Origin: Erwinia persicina NBRC 102418
GTDB taxonomy: Bacteria > Pseudomonadota > Gammaproteobacteria > Enterobacterales > Enterobacteriaceae
DNA length: 64,000 nt
Reading direction: 5' to 3'
Assembly (NCBI RefSeq): GCF_001571305.1
Contig: NZ_BCTN01000013.1
Location: 93,224 to 157,223 of the forward strand
The translations under genes were made by a program, and so were the position numbers. Below the pieces are notes generated by a model that saw only the letters and a program-made list of their open reading frames with translations, was not told the origin of the DNA and made no database searches. Below are positions 1 to 8,378 of this stretch, piece by piece. The first letter of the stretch is position 1. Each line of letters opens with the position of its first letter.

Positions 1-83
1 CTCTGGACGTGGGTTACGAGCAGAGCCGTATCCGCAACGTTGACGTTGGCACCTGGACTGCTGGCGTAGGTTACAGCTTCTAA
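1..83 (+). CDS. ompX: OmpX outer-membrane protein, C-terminal fragment
   Basis: Only the last 26 codons lie in the window; the reading frame starts at base 3 and the TAA is at 81-83. The tail reads as the final two strands of a small eight-stranded beta-barrel and ends in Tyr-Ser-Phe, the aromatic C-terminus recognised by the BAM complex. It matches the end of E. coli OmpX (YEQSRIR..VDVGTW.AGVGY.F) almost residue for residue. OmpX is a small outer-membrane protein linked to surface interactions. The next gene, opgE, is convergent, as in E. coli. The identification is safe although most of the gene is outside the window. Confidence 0.93.
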   Translation, partial: LDVGYEQSRIRNVDVGTWTAGVGYSF

Positions 84-123
84 GTTGCTAACCGCAAGTC
101 CGTTATCCGGACTGACGTTGAAG

Positions 124-151
124 AATCCGCCCCCCGGGGCGGATTTTTTTT
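124..151 (+). terminator. ompX intrinsic terminator
   Basis: A ten-base stem (AATCCGCCCC / GGGGCGGATT) with a tight C-rich loop is followed by a run of T. It starts 41 bases after the ompX stop and just precedes the convergent opgE stop, so it probably ends ompX transcription. Confidence 0.9.
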
Positions 152-175
152 GTCTGAAGGCCAGCCTTTTACTGC

Positions 176-1756
176 TTATTTCGCAAAGGGATCCTGCTGT
201 AGCTGGCTAAACGGCAGACGCTTGAGAGCAAAGTTGGTCACCTCAATAGCCGGGCCTTTATCTTCTGAAATAAAGCGATAGCGCGGCACGATTTCCTGAC
301 TCTGGATCCCGGTCCACTGTGAAAACAGCATCATAAAATCATTGGCCGAACGGGGTGTGGCAATTTTCTGATGGCGACGATCATTGCCTGAGCTGATAAA
401 CATAGGCACCTCAAAATTCTGCCGGTATTTATCATCGTGGGTCAGGTATTCGTTGCGGGTGCCTTTTTCTTTAAAAGCCAGCCCGTGATCGGAAAAATAG
501 ATCATCGAAAAAGTCAGTCCGCTGCTGTGCAACTGCTGCCAGAGCTGCTGCAGGAAACCGTCGGTCTGGGTCACGCTGTAGAGGTAACAGGAAGTCTCCA
601 GTGAGTGCAGGCGCTCCACGTAGCGCCCCCGCGTCCGGTCGCAGGCTTTCGGGTGAGAACCGACCAGGTGATACACCAGCAGACGAGGGCGATCGACCGG
701 ATGGGTCAGCGCCGCCGGAGTAAAATTCAGCAGGTCTTCATCGCGAGTCGCTTTATCGGCTTCAAAGTCGCCGTTTTTAAGAAAATGCACGTTTTTCGCC
801 CGGCGGGCAATGCTGGCTATCGGTGTATCAAACTGACCAATCTGCCCCTGATTGGACAACCACCAGGTATCAAAACCAGCACGGTTGGCCAGCGTAATAA
901 TATTGTTCTGATATTCAGGTTTACCGTCCACCACCTGGGTCAGGGTCAGGCCCAGGGATTTTTGCGTTGAGGAGGCCGCTGAAGTGTAGTGGGTAAAAAA
1001 TTGTCCGTTCAGCTGGCTGGCAAAGGGGGTGTTATCCCAGCGCCCGCCAAATGCCCCAAGCGCATCCCGCCTGGCACTTTCACCAATGACCACCACATAA
1101 ATTTGCTGCTGTGGCTTAACGCTGGTCACATGCCAGTCATCTTTCAGCGTGGCCAGCTGGTTCATGCGGTCAATCTCTTTATCGACTGAAAGCTTGCTTT
1201 CAATCGTATCTTTTACAAAGCGTGCCATCGGGAAGCCGGTATCTTTCAGGTTAAATACCCCCCCTGTCAGCTGATTGATCACGGGCTGGGTTATCAAGGC
1301 AACCAGCACGAAGGCAAGACAGGCGCTTTCCGGGTGTCCCCAGGGCTGTTTTACCCGGGGTTTACGCATCAGGGCTACCGCGCCCACGATAAGGATGGCC
1401 AGCCCGATAACATAGTCGTGCAGTGGGAAGATCAGCAGGATTTCACTGGCTTCCTCCACGTTTGTCGCGTGCAGTGCCAGCAGGGTATTAAAATTAGGTG
1501 GGCCATAGACCTGACCAAAGGGATAGTAAAAGCCGGCAATGGTCGCACAGGCGGCGATCAATATTTTCTGTGACGTTAGCGCGACGGCCGCCAGCAATAC
1601 CAGTAGCGCGGTAAACGCCAGCGTGTATAAACCGCTTATCGGGTAGCCAAAGGCCAGGTTAATCAGGGCGGACAACAGCAAATACAGCCCAACATACGGG
1701 CTAATCCAGGCACGATAACGGCCTGCGGACGCAGTTTTAATTAATGTCAGATTCAT
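176..1756 (-). CDS. opgE: OpgE phosphoethanolamine transferase (osmoregulated periplasmic glucans)
   Basis: Inner-membrane enzyme of the alkaline-phosphatase/sulfatase superfamily, 526 residues, close to the 527 of E. coli OpgE (YbiP). About five hydrophobic segments occupy residues 20-160, followed by a periplasmic catalytic domain. The nucleophile region reads VVVIGESARRDA (near 221-231), with Ser where EptA-type enzymes carry Thr. A later SDHG motif supplies metal ligands. Known role in E. coli: transfer of phosphoethanolamine from phosphatidylethanolamine to periplasmic glucans. The position between ompX and mntS/mntR matches E. coli, which supports opgE over eptA or eptB. The ATG at 1754-1756 is the first plausible start. 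Confidence 0.88.
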   Translation of the reverse strand: MNLTLIKTASAGRYRAWISPYVGLYLLLSALINLAFGYPISGLYTLAFTALLVLLAAVALTSQKILIAACATIAGFYYPFGQVYGPPNFNTLLALHATNVEEASEILLIFPLHDYVIGLAILIVGAVALMRKPRVKQPWGHPESACLAFVLVALITQPVINQLTGGVFNLKDTGFPMARFVKDTIESKLSVDKEIDRMNQLATLKDDWHVTSVKPQQQIYVVVIGESARRDALGAFGGRWDNTPFASQLNGQFFTHYTSAASSTQKSLGLTLTQVVDGKPEYQNNIITLANRAGFDTWWLSNQGQIGQFDTPIASIARRAKNVHFLKNGDFEADKATRDEDLLNFTPAALTHPVDRPRLLVYHLVGSHPKACDRTRGRYVERLHSLETSCYLYSVTQTDGFLQQLWQQLHSSGLTFSMIYFSDHGLAFKEKGTRNEYLTHDDKYRQNFEVPMFISSGNDRRHQKIATPRSANDFMMLFSQWTGIQSQEIVPRYRFISEDKGPAIEVTNFALKRLPFSQLQQDPFAK

Positions 1757-1840
1757 TATTGGTTCTTATTAGGGAGATCTATAGCGGCCGCTCAGTTCGA
1801 CGCTGAAGTGGCTGACTGCCTGATACTACTCGTCAGATAA

Positions 1841-1860
1841 GGGGGGATGGGGTGGGGTGG
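1841..1860 (+). other. G-rich tract with quadruplex potential
   Basis: Runs of six, four, four and two G are separated by one or two bases, in the gap between opgE and mntS. The strand could form a two-tier (or bulged three-tier) G-quadruplex. No function is shown by the sequence. Confidence 0.3.
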
Positions 1861-1987
1861 TGCCCAATCGGCCTGCACTCTTAACGAAAGGCTGGCACGA
1901 TAATCGCTGTTTTACTGAAAGGCAACCAGCAATATCAATAAGTTCTGTGAAGTCGCTGACAAAATAGTCAGTTACGGCGCTGGCGGG

Positions 1988-2095
1988 TTAAGAAGCCTGA
2001 CCGGCAGGCTTCGAATTGACCAGCATTTCCAGCAGCATCAGTCGCAGTGTAAACGGCGAACGGCAAAATAATCTTAATAACAGCGGTACTTTCAT
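1988..2095 (-). CDS. mntS: MntS small manganese-regulated protein
   Basis: A 35-codon gene, easily missed by length cut-offs. The ATG at 2093-2095 is preceded by GGAGG at good spacing, and the stop is the TTA at 1988-1990. The predicted peptide carries the core SPFxxRLMLLxML, close to E. coli MntS (42 residues; SPFKVRLMLLSML), then a Lys-Pro-rich tail. It lies divergently upstream of mntR, exactly as in E. coli. Established role: MntS is made when manganese is low, is repressed by MntR-Mn, and raises available intracellular Mn, in part by inhibiting the exporter MntP. The tandem MntR boxes just upstream support that regulation here. The N-terminus is shorter than in E. coli. Confidence 0.85.
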   Translation of the reverse strand: MKVPLLLRLFCRSPFTLRLMLLEMLVNSKPAGQAS

Positions 2096-2139
2096 CTGAT
2101 GTCCCTCCGGGCAGTCAGGATATGAACGAATTATCATCA

Positions 2140-2176
2140 GGTATAGCACAGGCTATACCCTATAGCCATAGCTAAG
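2140..2176. promoter_or_regulatory. Tandem MntR operators in the mntS-mntR intergenic region
   Basis: The first site is a perfect inverted repeat, GGTATAGC-ACAG-GCTATACC (2140-2159). A second, TATAGC-CATA-GCTAAG (2161-2176), is imperfect. Their centres are 19 bases apart. The TATAGC-N4-GCTATA core matches enterobacterial MntR boxes as I know them. The position between mntS (start 2095) and mntR (start 2283) suggests Mn-dependent repression of mntS. Confidence 0.8.
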
Positions 2177-2282
2177 ATGCTAAATTTTGTGCTGGCCCGC
2201 GGTTCGTTTACACTGTGTGCCACAACAGACTGGTGCGGCTTTTCGGTATATAATGCGTCGGTTGATAAGAAGAGGAAGCTTA

Positions 2283-2732
2283 ATGAGTCGTCGCGCAAAA
2301 ATTGCAGTGCCCGCGCCACTGAAAGATATTGAAGAGCATGTCGAAGGCTTCCGCCAGGTGCGGGAAGCGCACCGCCGTGAATTGATCGATGACTATGTCG
2401 AGTTGATCTCCGATCTGATCCGAGAATTTGGAGAGGCCCGCCAGGTCGATATGGCCGCCCGTCTGGGCGTGTCGCAGCCGACGGTGGCCAAAATGCTGAA
2501 ACGCCTGGCGACCGGGGGACTGGTTGAGCAGGTGCCTTACCGGGGCGTGTTCCTGACGCCGGAAGGAGAAAAACTGGCAGAAGAGAGTCGCGAACGCCAT
2601 CATATTGTTGAAACCTTTCTGCTGGCGCTGGGGATCAGCCCCGACACCGCCCGCCGTGATGCCGAAGGTATTGAACATCATGTCAGTGATGAAACACTGG
2701 CAATCTTCAAAAAATTTAGCGAAAGTCGTTAA
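2283..2732 (+). CDS. mntR: MntR manganese-responsive transcriptional regulator
   Basis: DtxR/MntR-family repressor, 149 residues (E. coli 155). A variable N-terminal tail is followed by [17 protein letters not shown], then a winged helix-turn-helix ([21 protein letters not shown], about 58-78) and a dimerisation/metal-binding half that includes the HHV motif near 130. In E. coli MntR-Mn represses mntH and mntS and activates mntP. The ATG at 2283 is chosen because GAGGAAG lies just upstream and the product then begins MSRRA as in E. coli; the frame is open further upstream but without support. It has tandem MntR boxes in its upstream region and divergent mntS as neighbour. Confidence 0.93.
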   Translation: MSRRAKIAVPAPLKDIEEHVEGFRQVREAHRRELIDDYVELISDLIREFGEARQVDMAARLGVSQPTVAKMLKRLATGGLVEQVPYRGVFLTPEGEKLAEESRERHHIVETFLLALGISPDTARRDAEGIEHHVSDETLAIFKKFSESR

Positions 2733-2851
2733 CCCCCCTTTATTTATCCCCGATCACTGACGCTGTCTGCAACCGCCTGAGGAGCGCACCCGCAGGCCGG
2801 ATTCCCTGTAATACAGCGTCAGAATGTCGGGACATAACATGGCGCGCCAGC

Positions 2852-3967
2852 ATGACCTCATTGCTAAGACCTTTTTTGCACGATCATTTTCTGCATCTGT
2901 TGGTAGTCCTGGGGCTGATACTGGCCTGTTTTGTTCCCTTCCAGCTGGCTGAACTGCCGGCTGCTGTTGACTGGCCGACCATTATCACGCTTTCCGGCCT
3001 GCTGATGCTGACCAAGGGCATCGAAGCCAGCGGCTATTTTGATGTGCTGGGTCGACGCCTGGTGCAGGGGTTCAGCCATCAGCGCCAGCTGGCATTGTTC
3101 CTGGTCGCGGCAGCGGCGCTGCTTTCAACCTTCCTGACGAACGATGTGGCGCTGTTTATTCTGGTGCCGCTCACCCTGTCTCTGCGTAAATACTCTGCGC
3201 TGCCGGTTGCCCGGCTGATTATCTTCGAAGCGCTGGCGGTGAATGCCGGTTCGCTACTGACGCCGATCGGTAACCCGCAAAATATCCTGCTGTGGCGTCA
3301 TGGTGATGCCGGGTTTGCCGGATTTATTGTTCAGATGCTGCCGCTGGCCGGATGGCTGGTCGCCAGCCTGCTGTTGCTGACGGTCTTCTGTTTTCGTGCA
3401 AAGAAAATTGAGCGCCATCAGGAACAGGACGCGGCAACGTGGCAGCGCTCTCTGTTGTATACCAGTGCGGTACTGTATCTGCTGTTTATCGTCGCGCTGG
3501 AGCTTGATTTCGCTGTCTGGGGGCTGCTGCTGGTATTTGCGATTTTCCTGGTGATGGCCCGTCGTATCCTGCTGGGGATCGACTGGAGTCTGCTGGTGGT
3601 GTTTATCGTGATGTTTATCGATGTCTTTTTACTTACCCGGCTGCCAGCCATCCAGTCGTTGTTACAGACGACGGGGCAATTATCACAGGGTGGGCAGTTT
3701 CTGATGGCGGCGGGGCTGTCGCAGGTGATCAGTAATGTCCCGGCAACGATCCTTCTGTTGAGCAGCCTCCCTCCGTCTGTGCTGCTGGCCTGGGCGGTGA
3801 ACATTGGTGGCTTTGGCCTGCTGCCGGGATCGCTGGCGAATCTGATCGCGTTGCGGATGGCGAAAGATCGCGCCATCTGGTGGCACTTTCATCTCTATTC
3901 GGTGCCTATGTTGCTTTGGGCGCTGCTCACCGGGTGGGGATTGTTTTTGTTTATTCATGCTTCCTGA
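2852..3967 (+). CDS. ybiR: YbiR, ArsB/NhaD-type ion transporter family membrane protein
   Basis: Polytopic inner-membrane protein of 371 residues with about ten hydrophobic segments. Motifs shared with E. coli YbiR include TIITLSGL, STFLTNDVALF, NAGSLLTPIGNPQN and the C-terminal GGFGLLPGSLANLIALRMA. The twin re-entrant signatures (TNDVA and NAGSLLTPIGNPQN) are typical of the ion-transporter superfamily that contains ArsB, NhaD and the CitM/DASS-like carriers. The substrate is unknown. It follows mntR with a 119-base gap, as in E. coli. A CCTGACGTCAGG palindrome overlaps the stop codon. Confidence 0.87.
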   Translation: MTSLLRPFLHDHFLHLLVVLGLILACFVPFQLAELPAAVDWPTIITLSGLLMLTKGIEASGYFDVLGRRLVQGFSHQRQLALFLVAAAALLSTFLTNDVALFILVPLTLSLRKYSALPVARLIIFEALAVNAGSLLTPIGNPQNILLWRHGDAGFAGFIVQMLPLAGWLVASLLLLTVFCFRAKKIERHQEQDAATWQRSLLYTSAVLYLLFIVALELDFAVWGLLLVFAIFLVMARRILLGIDWSLLVVFIVMFIDVFLLTRLPAIQSLLQTTGQLSQGGQFLMAAGLSQVISNVPATILLLSSLPPSVLLAWAVNIGGFGLLPGSLANLIALRMAKDRAIWWHFHLYSVPMLLWALLTGWGLFLFIHAS

Positions 3968-4005
3968 CGTCAGGCAATTCTGCTTTTGTCAGGAAACCCT
4001 GGCAT

Positions 4006-4033
4006 TTGTCAATTTTAGCCCTATGGTTATACC
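4006..4033 (+). promoter_or_regulatory. Predicted promoter of the efflux operon
   Basis: TTGTCA (4006-4011) and TTATAC/TATACC (4027-4033) are separated by 15-16 bases. If used, transcription begins near 4040, leaving a leader of only about 37 bases that consists mainly of the hairpin at 4050-4067. Assigned by consensus similarity only. Confidence 0.45.
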
Positions 4034-4049
4034 AGACTGAAAAAATTGC

Positions 4050-4072
4050 GTCCCCTGAACAGGGGACTTTTT
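4050..4072 (+). terminator. Terminator-like hairpin abutting the efflux operon start codon
   Basis: GTCCCC-TGAACA-GGGGAC is followed by TTTTT and ends five bases before the ATG at 4077. It could be the ybiR terminator. It also lies in the leader of the downstream gene, and its 3' arm (AGGGGAC) is the only ribosome-binding-site-like sequence for that ATG, so it may act as an attenuator or occlude initiation. Confidence 0.65.
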
Positions 4073-4076
4073 ACTG

Positions 4077-5207
4077 ATGGATACTATGGCTAATCAAACA
4101 CCTTCCGTACCCGATGATGAAAACCAGCATCAAAATGGCTCTTCACATGAAGATGAAGAGGTTCAGCGCAAACGTCCCGGCAAAAAGCCGCTGATTATTC
4201 TGGCGATAGTGATCCTCCTGATGCTGGTGGTGGCGCTGTGGTTCTGGTTGACCACCCGTAATATTGAAACTACTGACGATGCCTTTACCGAAGCCGATGC
4301 TGTCACTATTGCGCCTAAAGCGTCCGGCTATGTCACCGAGCTGAGGGTAAAGGACAACCAGCGGGTGAAGAAGGGCGATCTGCTGGTGGTGATTGACCCC
4401 AGGGATACCACTGCCCAGCGCGAACAGGCGCAGGCACAGCTGGGGCTGGCTCAGGCACAACTGCATCAGGCGCAGGCACAGCTGGCGCTGGCTAAAGTGC
4501 AGTATCCGGCACAGAAAGACCAGGCGCTGGCACAGTTAGCGCGCGCCCAGGCAAATTATATGAACGCCCAGGCGGATGATAAACGTCAGCGCGGCGTCGA
4601 CCCCCGGGCGACGTCACAGCGGAATATTGATACGGCGAACGCCCAGTTACGCAGTGCCAGAGCGGAACTGGCGAATGCCCAGGCTCAGGTTGAGGTAGCT
4701 TCTCAGGTCGCACTGCAAATCCGTCAGCAGGAAACCAATGTTGAGGCACGTCAGAGCCAGGTTGAACAGGCCCAGGCACAGCTTAATACCGCCAACCTCA
4801 ATCTTTCCTACACCGAGGTTCGTGCCCCTTACGATGGTTTTGTGACTAAGCGTAATGTGCAGGTCGGGACGCTGGCACAGGCAGGCTCGTCCTTATTTTC
4901 TCTGGTGTCTCCGGACGTGTGGATTGTGGCTAACTTTAAAGAGTCACAGCTGGCCCGAATGAAGCCGGGCGACAAAGTTGAAATTGGCGTCGACGCCTGG
5001 CCGGACATGAAGCTGGAAGGGCACGTCGACAGTGTGCAGATGGGTAGTGGCTCGCGTTTCTCGGCTTTCCCGTCTGAGAATGCCACCGGCAACTACGTGA
5101 AAATCGTTCAGCGCGTACCGGTGAAAATCGTCATTGATAAAGGGCTTGACCCGAACCGTCCGCTGCCGATTGGTCTGTCGGTTGAACCGAAGGTCACGCT
5201 GGAATGA
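4077..5207 (+). CDS. HlyD/EmrA-family periplasmic adaptor of a tripartite efflux pump
   Basis: Membrane-fusion protein of 376 residues. A charged cytoplasmic N-terminus is followed by one transmembrane segment (about 38-58), a biotinyl-lipoyl half-motif (ASGYVTELRVKDNQRVKKGD), a long Ala/Gln-rich hairpin of AQAQL-type coiled-coil repeats (about 115-240), the second lipoyl half and a beta-barrel domain ending VGLS-like. This layout is EmrA-like. The next gene is a DHA2 pump overlapping by four bases (ATGA), then an outer-membrane factor, so all three parts of a tripartite pump are encoded together. Exported substrate unknown. ATG 4077 is used; an in-frame ATG at 4086 is an alternative. E. coli has ldtB (ybiS) around here instead. 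Confidence 0.85.
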   Translation: MDTMANQTPSVPDDENQHQNGSSHEDEEVQRKRPGKKPLIILAIVILLMLVVALWFWLTTRNIETTDDAFTEADAVTIAPKASGYVTELRVKDNQRVKKGDLLVVIDPRDTTAQREQAQAQLGLAQAQLHQAQAQLALAKVQYPAQKDQALAQLARAQANYMNAQADDKRQRGVDPRATSQRNIDTANAQLRSARAELANAQAQVEVASQVALQIRQQETNVEARQSQVEQAQAQLNTANLNLSYTEVRAPYDGFVTKRNVQVGTLAQAGSSLFSLVSPDVWIVANFKESQLARMKPGDKVEIGVDAWPDMKLEGHVDSVQMGSGSRFSAFPSENATGNYVKIVQRVPVKIVIDKGLDPNRPLPIGLSVEPKVTLE

Positions 5208-6772
5208 ATTCCGCGCAGAGCTGGAAGCCCGCCAGTAACCCGTGGCTGGTGGCGATGACGGTGACGCTGGCGGTGTTTATGGAGATCCTGGACACCACCA
5301 TCGTCAATGTTGCCCTGCCGCACGTGGCGGGGTCACTGTCTGCCAGCTACGACGAATCCACCTGGGTACTGACCTCTTATCTGGTCGCCAACGGCATCGT
5401 CCTGCCCATTTCTGCTTTCCTCAGCCGCCTGCTGGGGAGAAAACAGTTTTTCCTGATCTGCATTGTGATGTTTACGGTCTGTTCTTTTCTCTGCGGTATC
5501 GCCACCGAGCTGTGGCAGATTATCCTGTTCCGCATTTTACAGGGCTTTTTTGGCGGTGGACTGCAGCCGGTGCAGCAGTCGGTACTGCTGGACTATTTTA
5601 AGCCTGAGGATCGCGGCAAGGCCTTTGGTTTGTCTTCGATTGCCATTATCGTGGCCCCGGTGCTGGGCCCGACGCTGGGGGGCTGGATCACCGATAACTA
5701 CAGCTGGCGGTGGGTCTTCTTCATCAATATTCCGGTGGGTATTCTCAGCGTGCTGGCCATTTACCAGTTGCTGGAAGATCCGCCGTGGGAGCGTAAATGG
5801 GCGAAGGGCAAGCTGCGCGTCGACTATATCGGTATCAGCCTGATCACCCTGGGCCTGGGTTGCCTGCAGGTGATGATGGATCGCGGGGAAGATGAAGACT
5901 GGTTCCAGTCCAGCTTTATTGTTACTTTCGCGCTGCTGGCGCTGACCGGCATTGTCGGGGCAATTTACTGGCTGATGTACGCTAAAAGGCCGGTGGTTGA
6001 CCTGCATGTGCTGAAGGATCGCAACTTTGCGGTGGCCTGTCTGCTGATGGCCGGCATGGCCGCCATTCTGTATGGCAGCTCGGTGGTCATCCCGCAGCTG
6101 GCGCAGCAGGATCTGGGCTATACCGCCACCCTGTCCGGGCTTGTGCTGTCGCCCGGAGCCGTGCTGATCGTACTGTCTATCCCGCTGGTGCTGAAGCTGA
6201 TGCCGATCATCCAGACGCGAATACTGATCGCCTTCGGCTTTTTGCTGCTCGGCGTGTCGTTTATCTACTCGTCAACGCTGACCCCGGATATCGATTTTAC
6301 TTCGCTGGTGATTATGCGCAGCTTCCAGACCATCGGTCTGGGCTTCCTGTTTGTGCCGCTGACGACCATTGCCTTTGTCACCATCCCGCAGCGGCTGAAT
6401 GCGGACGCTTCAGCGCTGTTTACCATGTTCCGTAACGTAGCTGGTTCGATTGGCATCTCGCTCTCTACGGCGATGATTACCGAGCGTTCACAGGCGCGTA
6501 GCGCGCAACTGGTGGATAATATGACCCCACTCAATGAGCCCTTTAATCTGGCGGTGGAGCGCTGGGCTCAGGGAGTGAGAGATTTTGTGCATATGGCGGG
6601 CGATCCGGTCACGATTGCCACCGGGCAACTCTACAAGCAGATGATCGTCCAGGCGCGTTTCCTCGCCTACATTGATGTCTTTATGGGCCTGAGTATTGTT
6701 GCCCTTGTCCTTATTCCATTTTGTCTGCTGCTGGCCCCGATTAAAAGCCAGGGCAGTGCGGGAGCACACTGA
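5204..6772 (+). CDS. DHA2-family (EmrB-like) MFS drug exporter
   Basis: Major-facilitator protein of 522 residues with about 14 hydrophobic segments, the DHA2 layout. It begins with the antiporter signature MEILDTTIVNVALPHVAGSL in the first helix, followed by WVLTSYLVANGIVLP in helix 2 and the LGRKQFF loop; GPTLGGWITDNYSWRW matches motif C of proton antiporters. It overlaps the adaptor gene by four bases and ends one base before the outer-membrane factor start, so the three are translationally coupled. Likely exports hydrophobic or amphipathic compounds through the complete envelope. Close in type to EmrB/EmrY; substrates cannot be read from sequence. Confidence 0.88.
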   Translation: MNSAQSWKPASNPWLVAMTVTLAVFMEILDTTIVNVALPHVAGSLSASYDESTWVLTSYLVANGIVLPISAFLSRLLGRKQFFLICIVMFTVCSFLCGIATELWQIILFRILQGFFGGGLQPVQQSVLLDYFKPEDRGKAFGLSSIAIIVAPVLGPTLGGWITDNYSWRWVFFINIPVGILSVLAIYQLLEDPPWERKWAKGKLRVDYIGISLITLGLGCLQVMMDRGEDEDWFQSSFIVTFALLALTGIVGAIYWLMYAKRPVVDLHVLKDRNFAVACLLMAGMAAILYGSSVVIPQLAQQDLGYTATLSGLVLSPGAVLIVLSIPLVLKLMPIIQTRILIAFGFLLLGVSFIYSSTLTPDIDFTSLVIMRSFQTIGLGFLFVPLTTIAFVTIPQRLNADASALFTMFRNVAGSIGISLSTAMITERSQARSAQLVDNMTPLNEPFNLAVERWAQGVRDFVHMAGDPVTIATGQLYKQMIVQARFLAYIDVFMGLSIVALVLIPFCLLLAPIKSQGSAGAH

Positions 6773-6773
6773 C

Positions 6774-8324
6774 ATGAACGTTCCTTCTTCTTATTTGCGT
6801 TCGCGCAGTTGTGTACTGGTGGCCGTGGCGCTGACGCTGAGTGGCTGCGCTGTGGGCCCCGACTATCAGTCACCGAAGCCCACTACGCCGTCACGTTTTA
6901 ACAGTATGCAGTCTGACGGGGGGTCTGCGCCGCTGGCGGCGTCGGCGAACCCAAACTGGTGGAAAACGTTCAACGATCCGCAGCTGGACAGTCTGATTGA
7001 ACGGGCGGTGAAAGGGAACTTATCCCTGCAGCAAGCGGTATTGCGCATTGCCGGCGCGCGACAGCAGCTTAATCAGGCGCGCGGTGCCTGGGCACCCTCG
7101 GTGAACGGTAACGCTCGCTTTACCCGTCAGCAGTTAGGGATTAAAGGCGAGCTGGAGTCTGAAGGTGTCTATGACCAGATAGATCAGGCGAACAGTGAGA
7201 CGGAGCTTCGCCCGGCGCTCGACAGCCTGTCGAAGCCCGTTGGCCTGTATCAGGGGAGCTTTGACGCCTCGTGGGAGCTGGATCTGTGGGGTAAAGTTCG
7301 CCGTCAGGTGGAGATGGCTGACGCGCAGCAGCAGCAGTCGGTGGAAGAGCGTAATGACGCACTGGTGTCATTAGAAGCGGAAGTGGCCCGGGCCTATCTG
7401 CAACTGCGCGGGGCACAGGCCATCACGCAAACTCTGCAGACTCAGCTCGATGTGGCGCAGCAGACGCTGGAGCTGACGCAGAGCCAGCAGCGTAACGGGC
7501 TGGCTCCGCAGACGAATGTGGAAAATGCCCGCGCACAGGTTAACTCGCTGCGGGCCCAGATGCCGCAGTATCAGGCGCAGATCCATCAGGCGATGAATGG
7601 CCTGGCTGTATTAACGGGCAAAATCCCGGGGGCGCTGGATGCCGAACTGATGACGGTGAAACCGCTGCCCGTTCTGCCCAAAGCAATCCCGGTCGGCGTG
7701 CCGTCGGAACTGGCGCGTCGCCGCCCCGATGTGCGGCAGGCTGAAGCCAGGCTTCATGCTGCCACGGCGAATATCGGCGTTTCCGTCGCACAGCTCTTTC
7801 CCAGTTTCTCCCTGACCGGGCAGTTTGGCATGCGCAACAGCGATGCCAGCTACCTGGATAACTGGAGCAGTAATTTTTACAGTTATGGCCCCTCGGTGAC
7901 CATTCCCATCTTCCAGGGCGGCAGGCTGGTCTCCGGCGTGAAACTGGCCCGCGCGCAGCAGGCCAGCGCGGCGCTGGGCTACCGTCAGACGGTGCTGACC
8001 GCACTGCAGGATGTGGAGAATGCGCTGGTTAGCTACCGCAGCGATCAGCAGCAGGTGGACGGGCTGGACGATACCGTGGCAGCGTTGCAGAGTACCTTCA
8101 ACCTCGCCAGCGACAGTTATCGTCAGGGGATCTCCACCTTTATTGAGGCGCTGGACGCACAGCGCCAGCTGGCACAGGCGCAGCAGCAGGCCGAACAGGC
8201 GCGGGTGCAAAGCACGCTCGATCTGGTGGCGCTGTATAAAGCGCTCGGCGGTGGCTGGGAAGCGTATCAAAATGTGGCGTTGCCGAATTATTCGGTATTC
8301 GGCCCGGCAGAAAATCCGCAGTAA
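6774..8324 (+). CDS. NodT/OprM-type outer-membrane efflux lipoprotein
   Basis: Outer-membrane factor of 516 residues. Signal peptide with lipobox LTLSGC (lipidated Cys about residue 25), then AVGPDYQSP, characteristic of the NodT/OprM family. Two repeated TolC-like domains follow, with Gln/Ala-rich helical hairpins and the conserved SELARRRPDVRQAEARLHAATANIGV segment and IPIFQGGRL. ATG 6774 is used because it directly follows the upstream stop and gives the signal peptide; the frame is open upstream but inside emrB-like coding sequence. It provides the outer-membrane channel of the pump, so this operon need not rely on TolC. Confidence 0.88.
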   Translation: MNVPSSYLRSRSCVLVAVALTLSGCAVGPDYQSPKPTTPSRFNSMQSDGGSAPLAASANPNWWKTFNDPQLDSLIERAVKGNLSLQQAVLRIAGARQQLNQARGAWAPSVNGNARFTRQQLGIKGELESEGVYDQIDQANSETELRPALDSLSKPVGLYQGSFDASWELDLWGKVRRQVEMADAQQQQSVEERNDALVSLEAEVARAYLQLRGAQAITQTLQTQLDVAQQTLELTQSQQRNGLAPQTNVENARAQVNSLRAQMPQYQAQIHQAMNGLAVLTGKIPGALDAELMTVKPLPVLPKAIPVGVPSELARRRPDVRQAEARLHAATANIGVSVAQLFPSFSLTGQFGMRNSDASYLDNWSSNFYSYGPSVTIPIFQGGRLVSGVKLARAQQASAALGYRQTVLTALQDVENALVSYRSDQQQVDGLDDTVAALQSTFNLASDSYRQGISTFIEALDAQRQLAQAQQQAEQARVQSTLDLVALYKALGGGWEAYQNVALPNYSVFGPAENPQ

Positions 8325-8346
8325 TCCGGTTCTGTTGTTCATCCCG

Positions 8347-8378
8347 CGTGGCTGTCGCCTGACAGCCACGCTTTTTTT
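8347..8378 (+). terminator. Terminator of the efflux operon
   Basis: Perfect ten-base stem CGTGGCTGTC-GCCT-GACAGCCACG followed by CTTTTTTT, 22 bases after the outer-membrane factor stop. Confidence 0.93.

Noticed and set aside
2137..2319. Minus-strand ORF of 60 codons across the mntR upstream region
   Set aside because: It runs through the MntR operators and the mntR start, has no ribosome-binding site and no recognisable composition.
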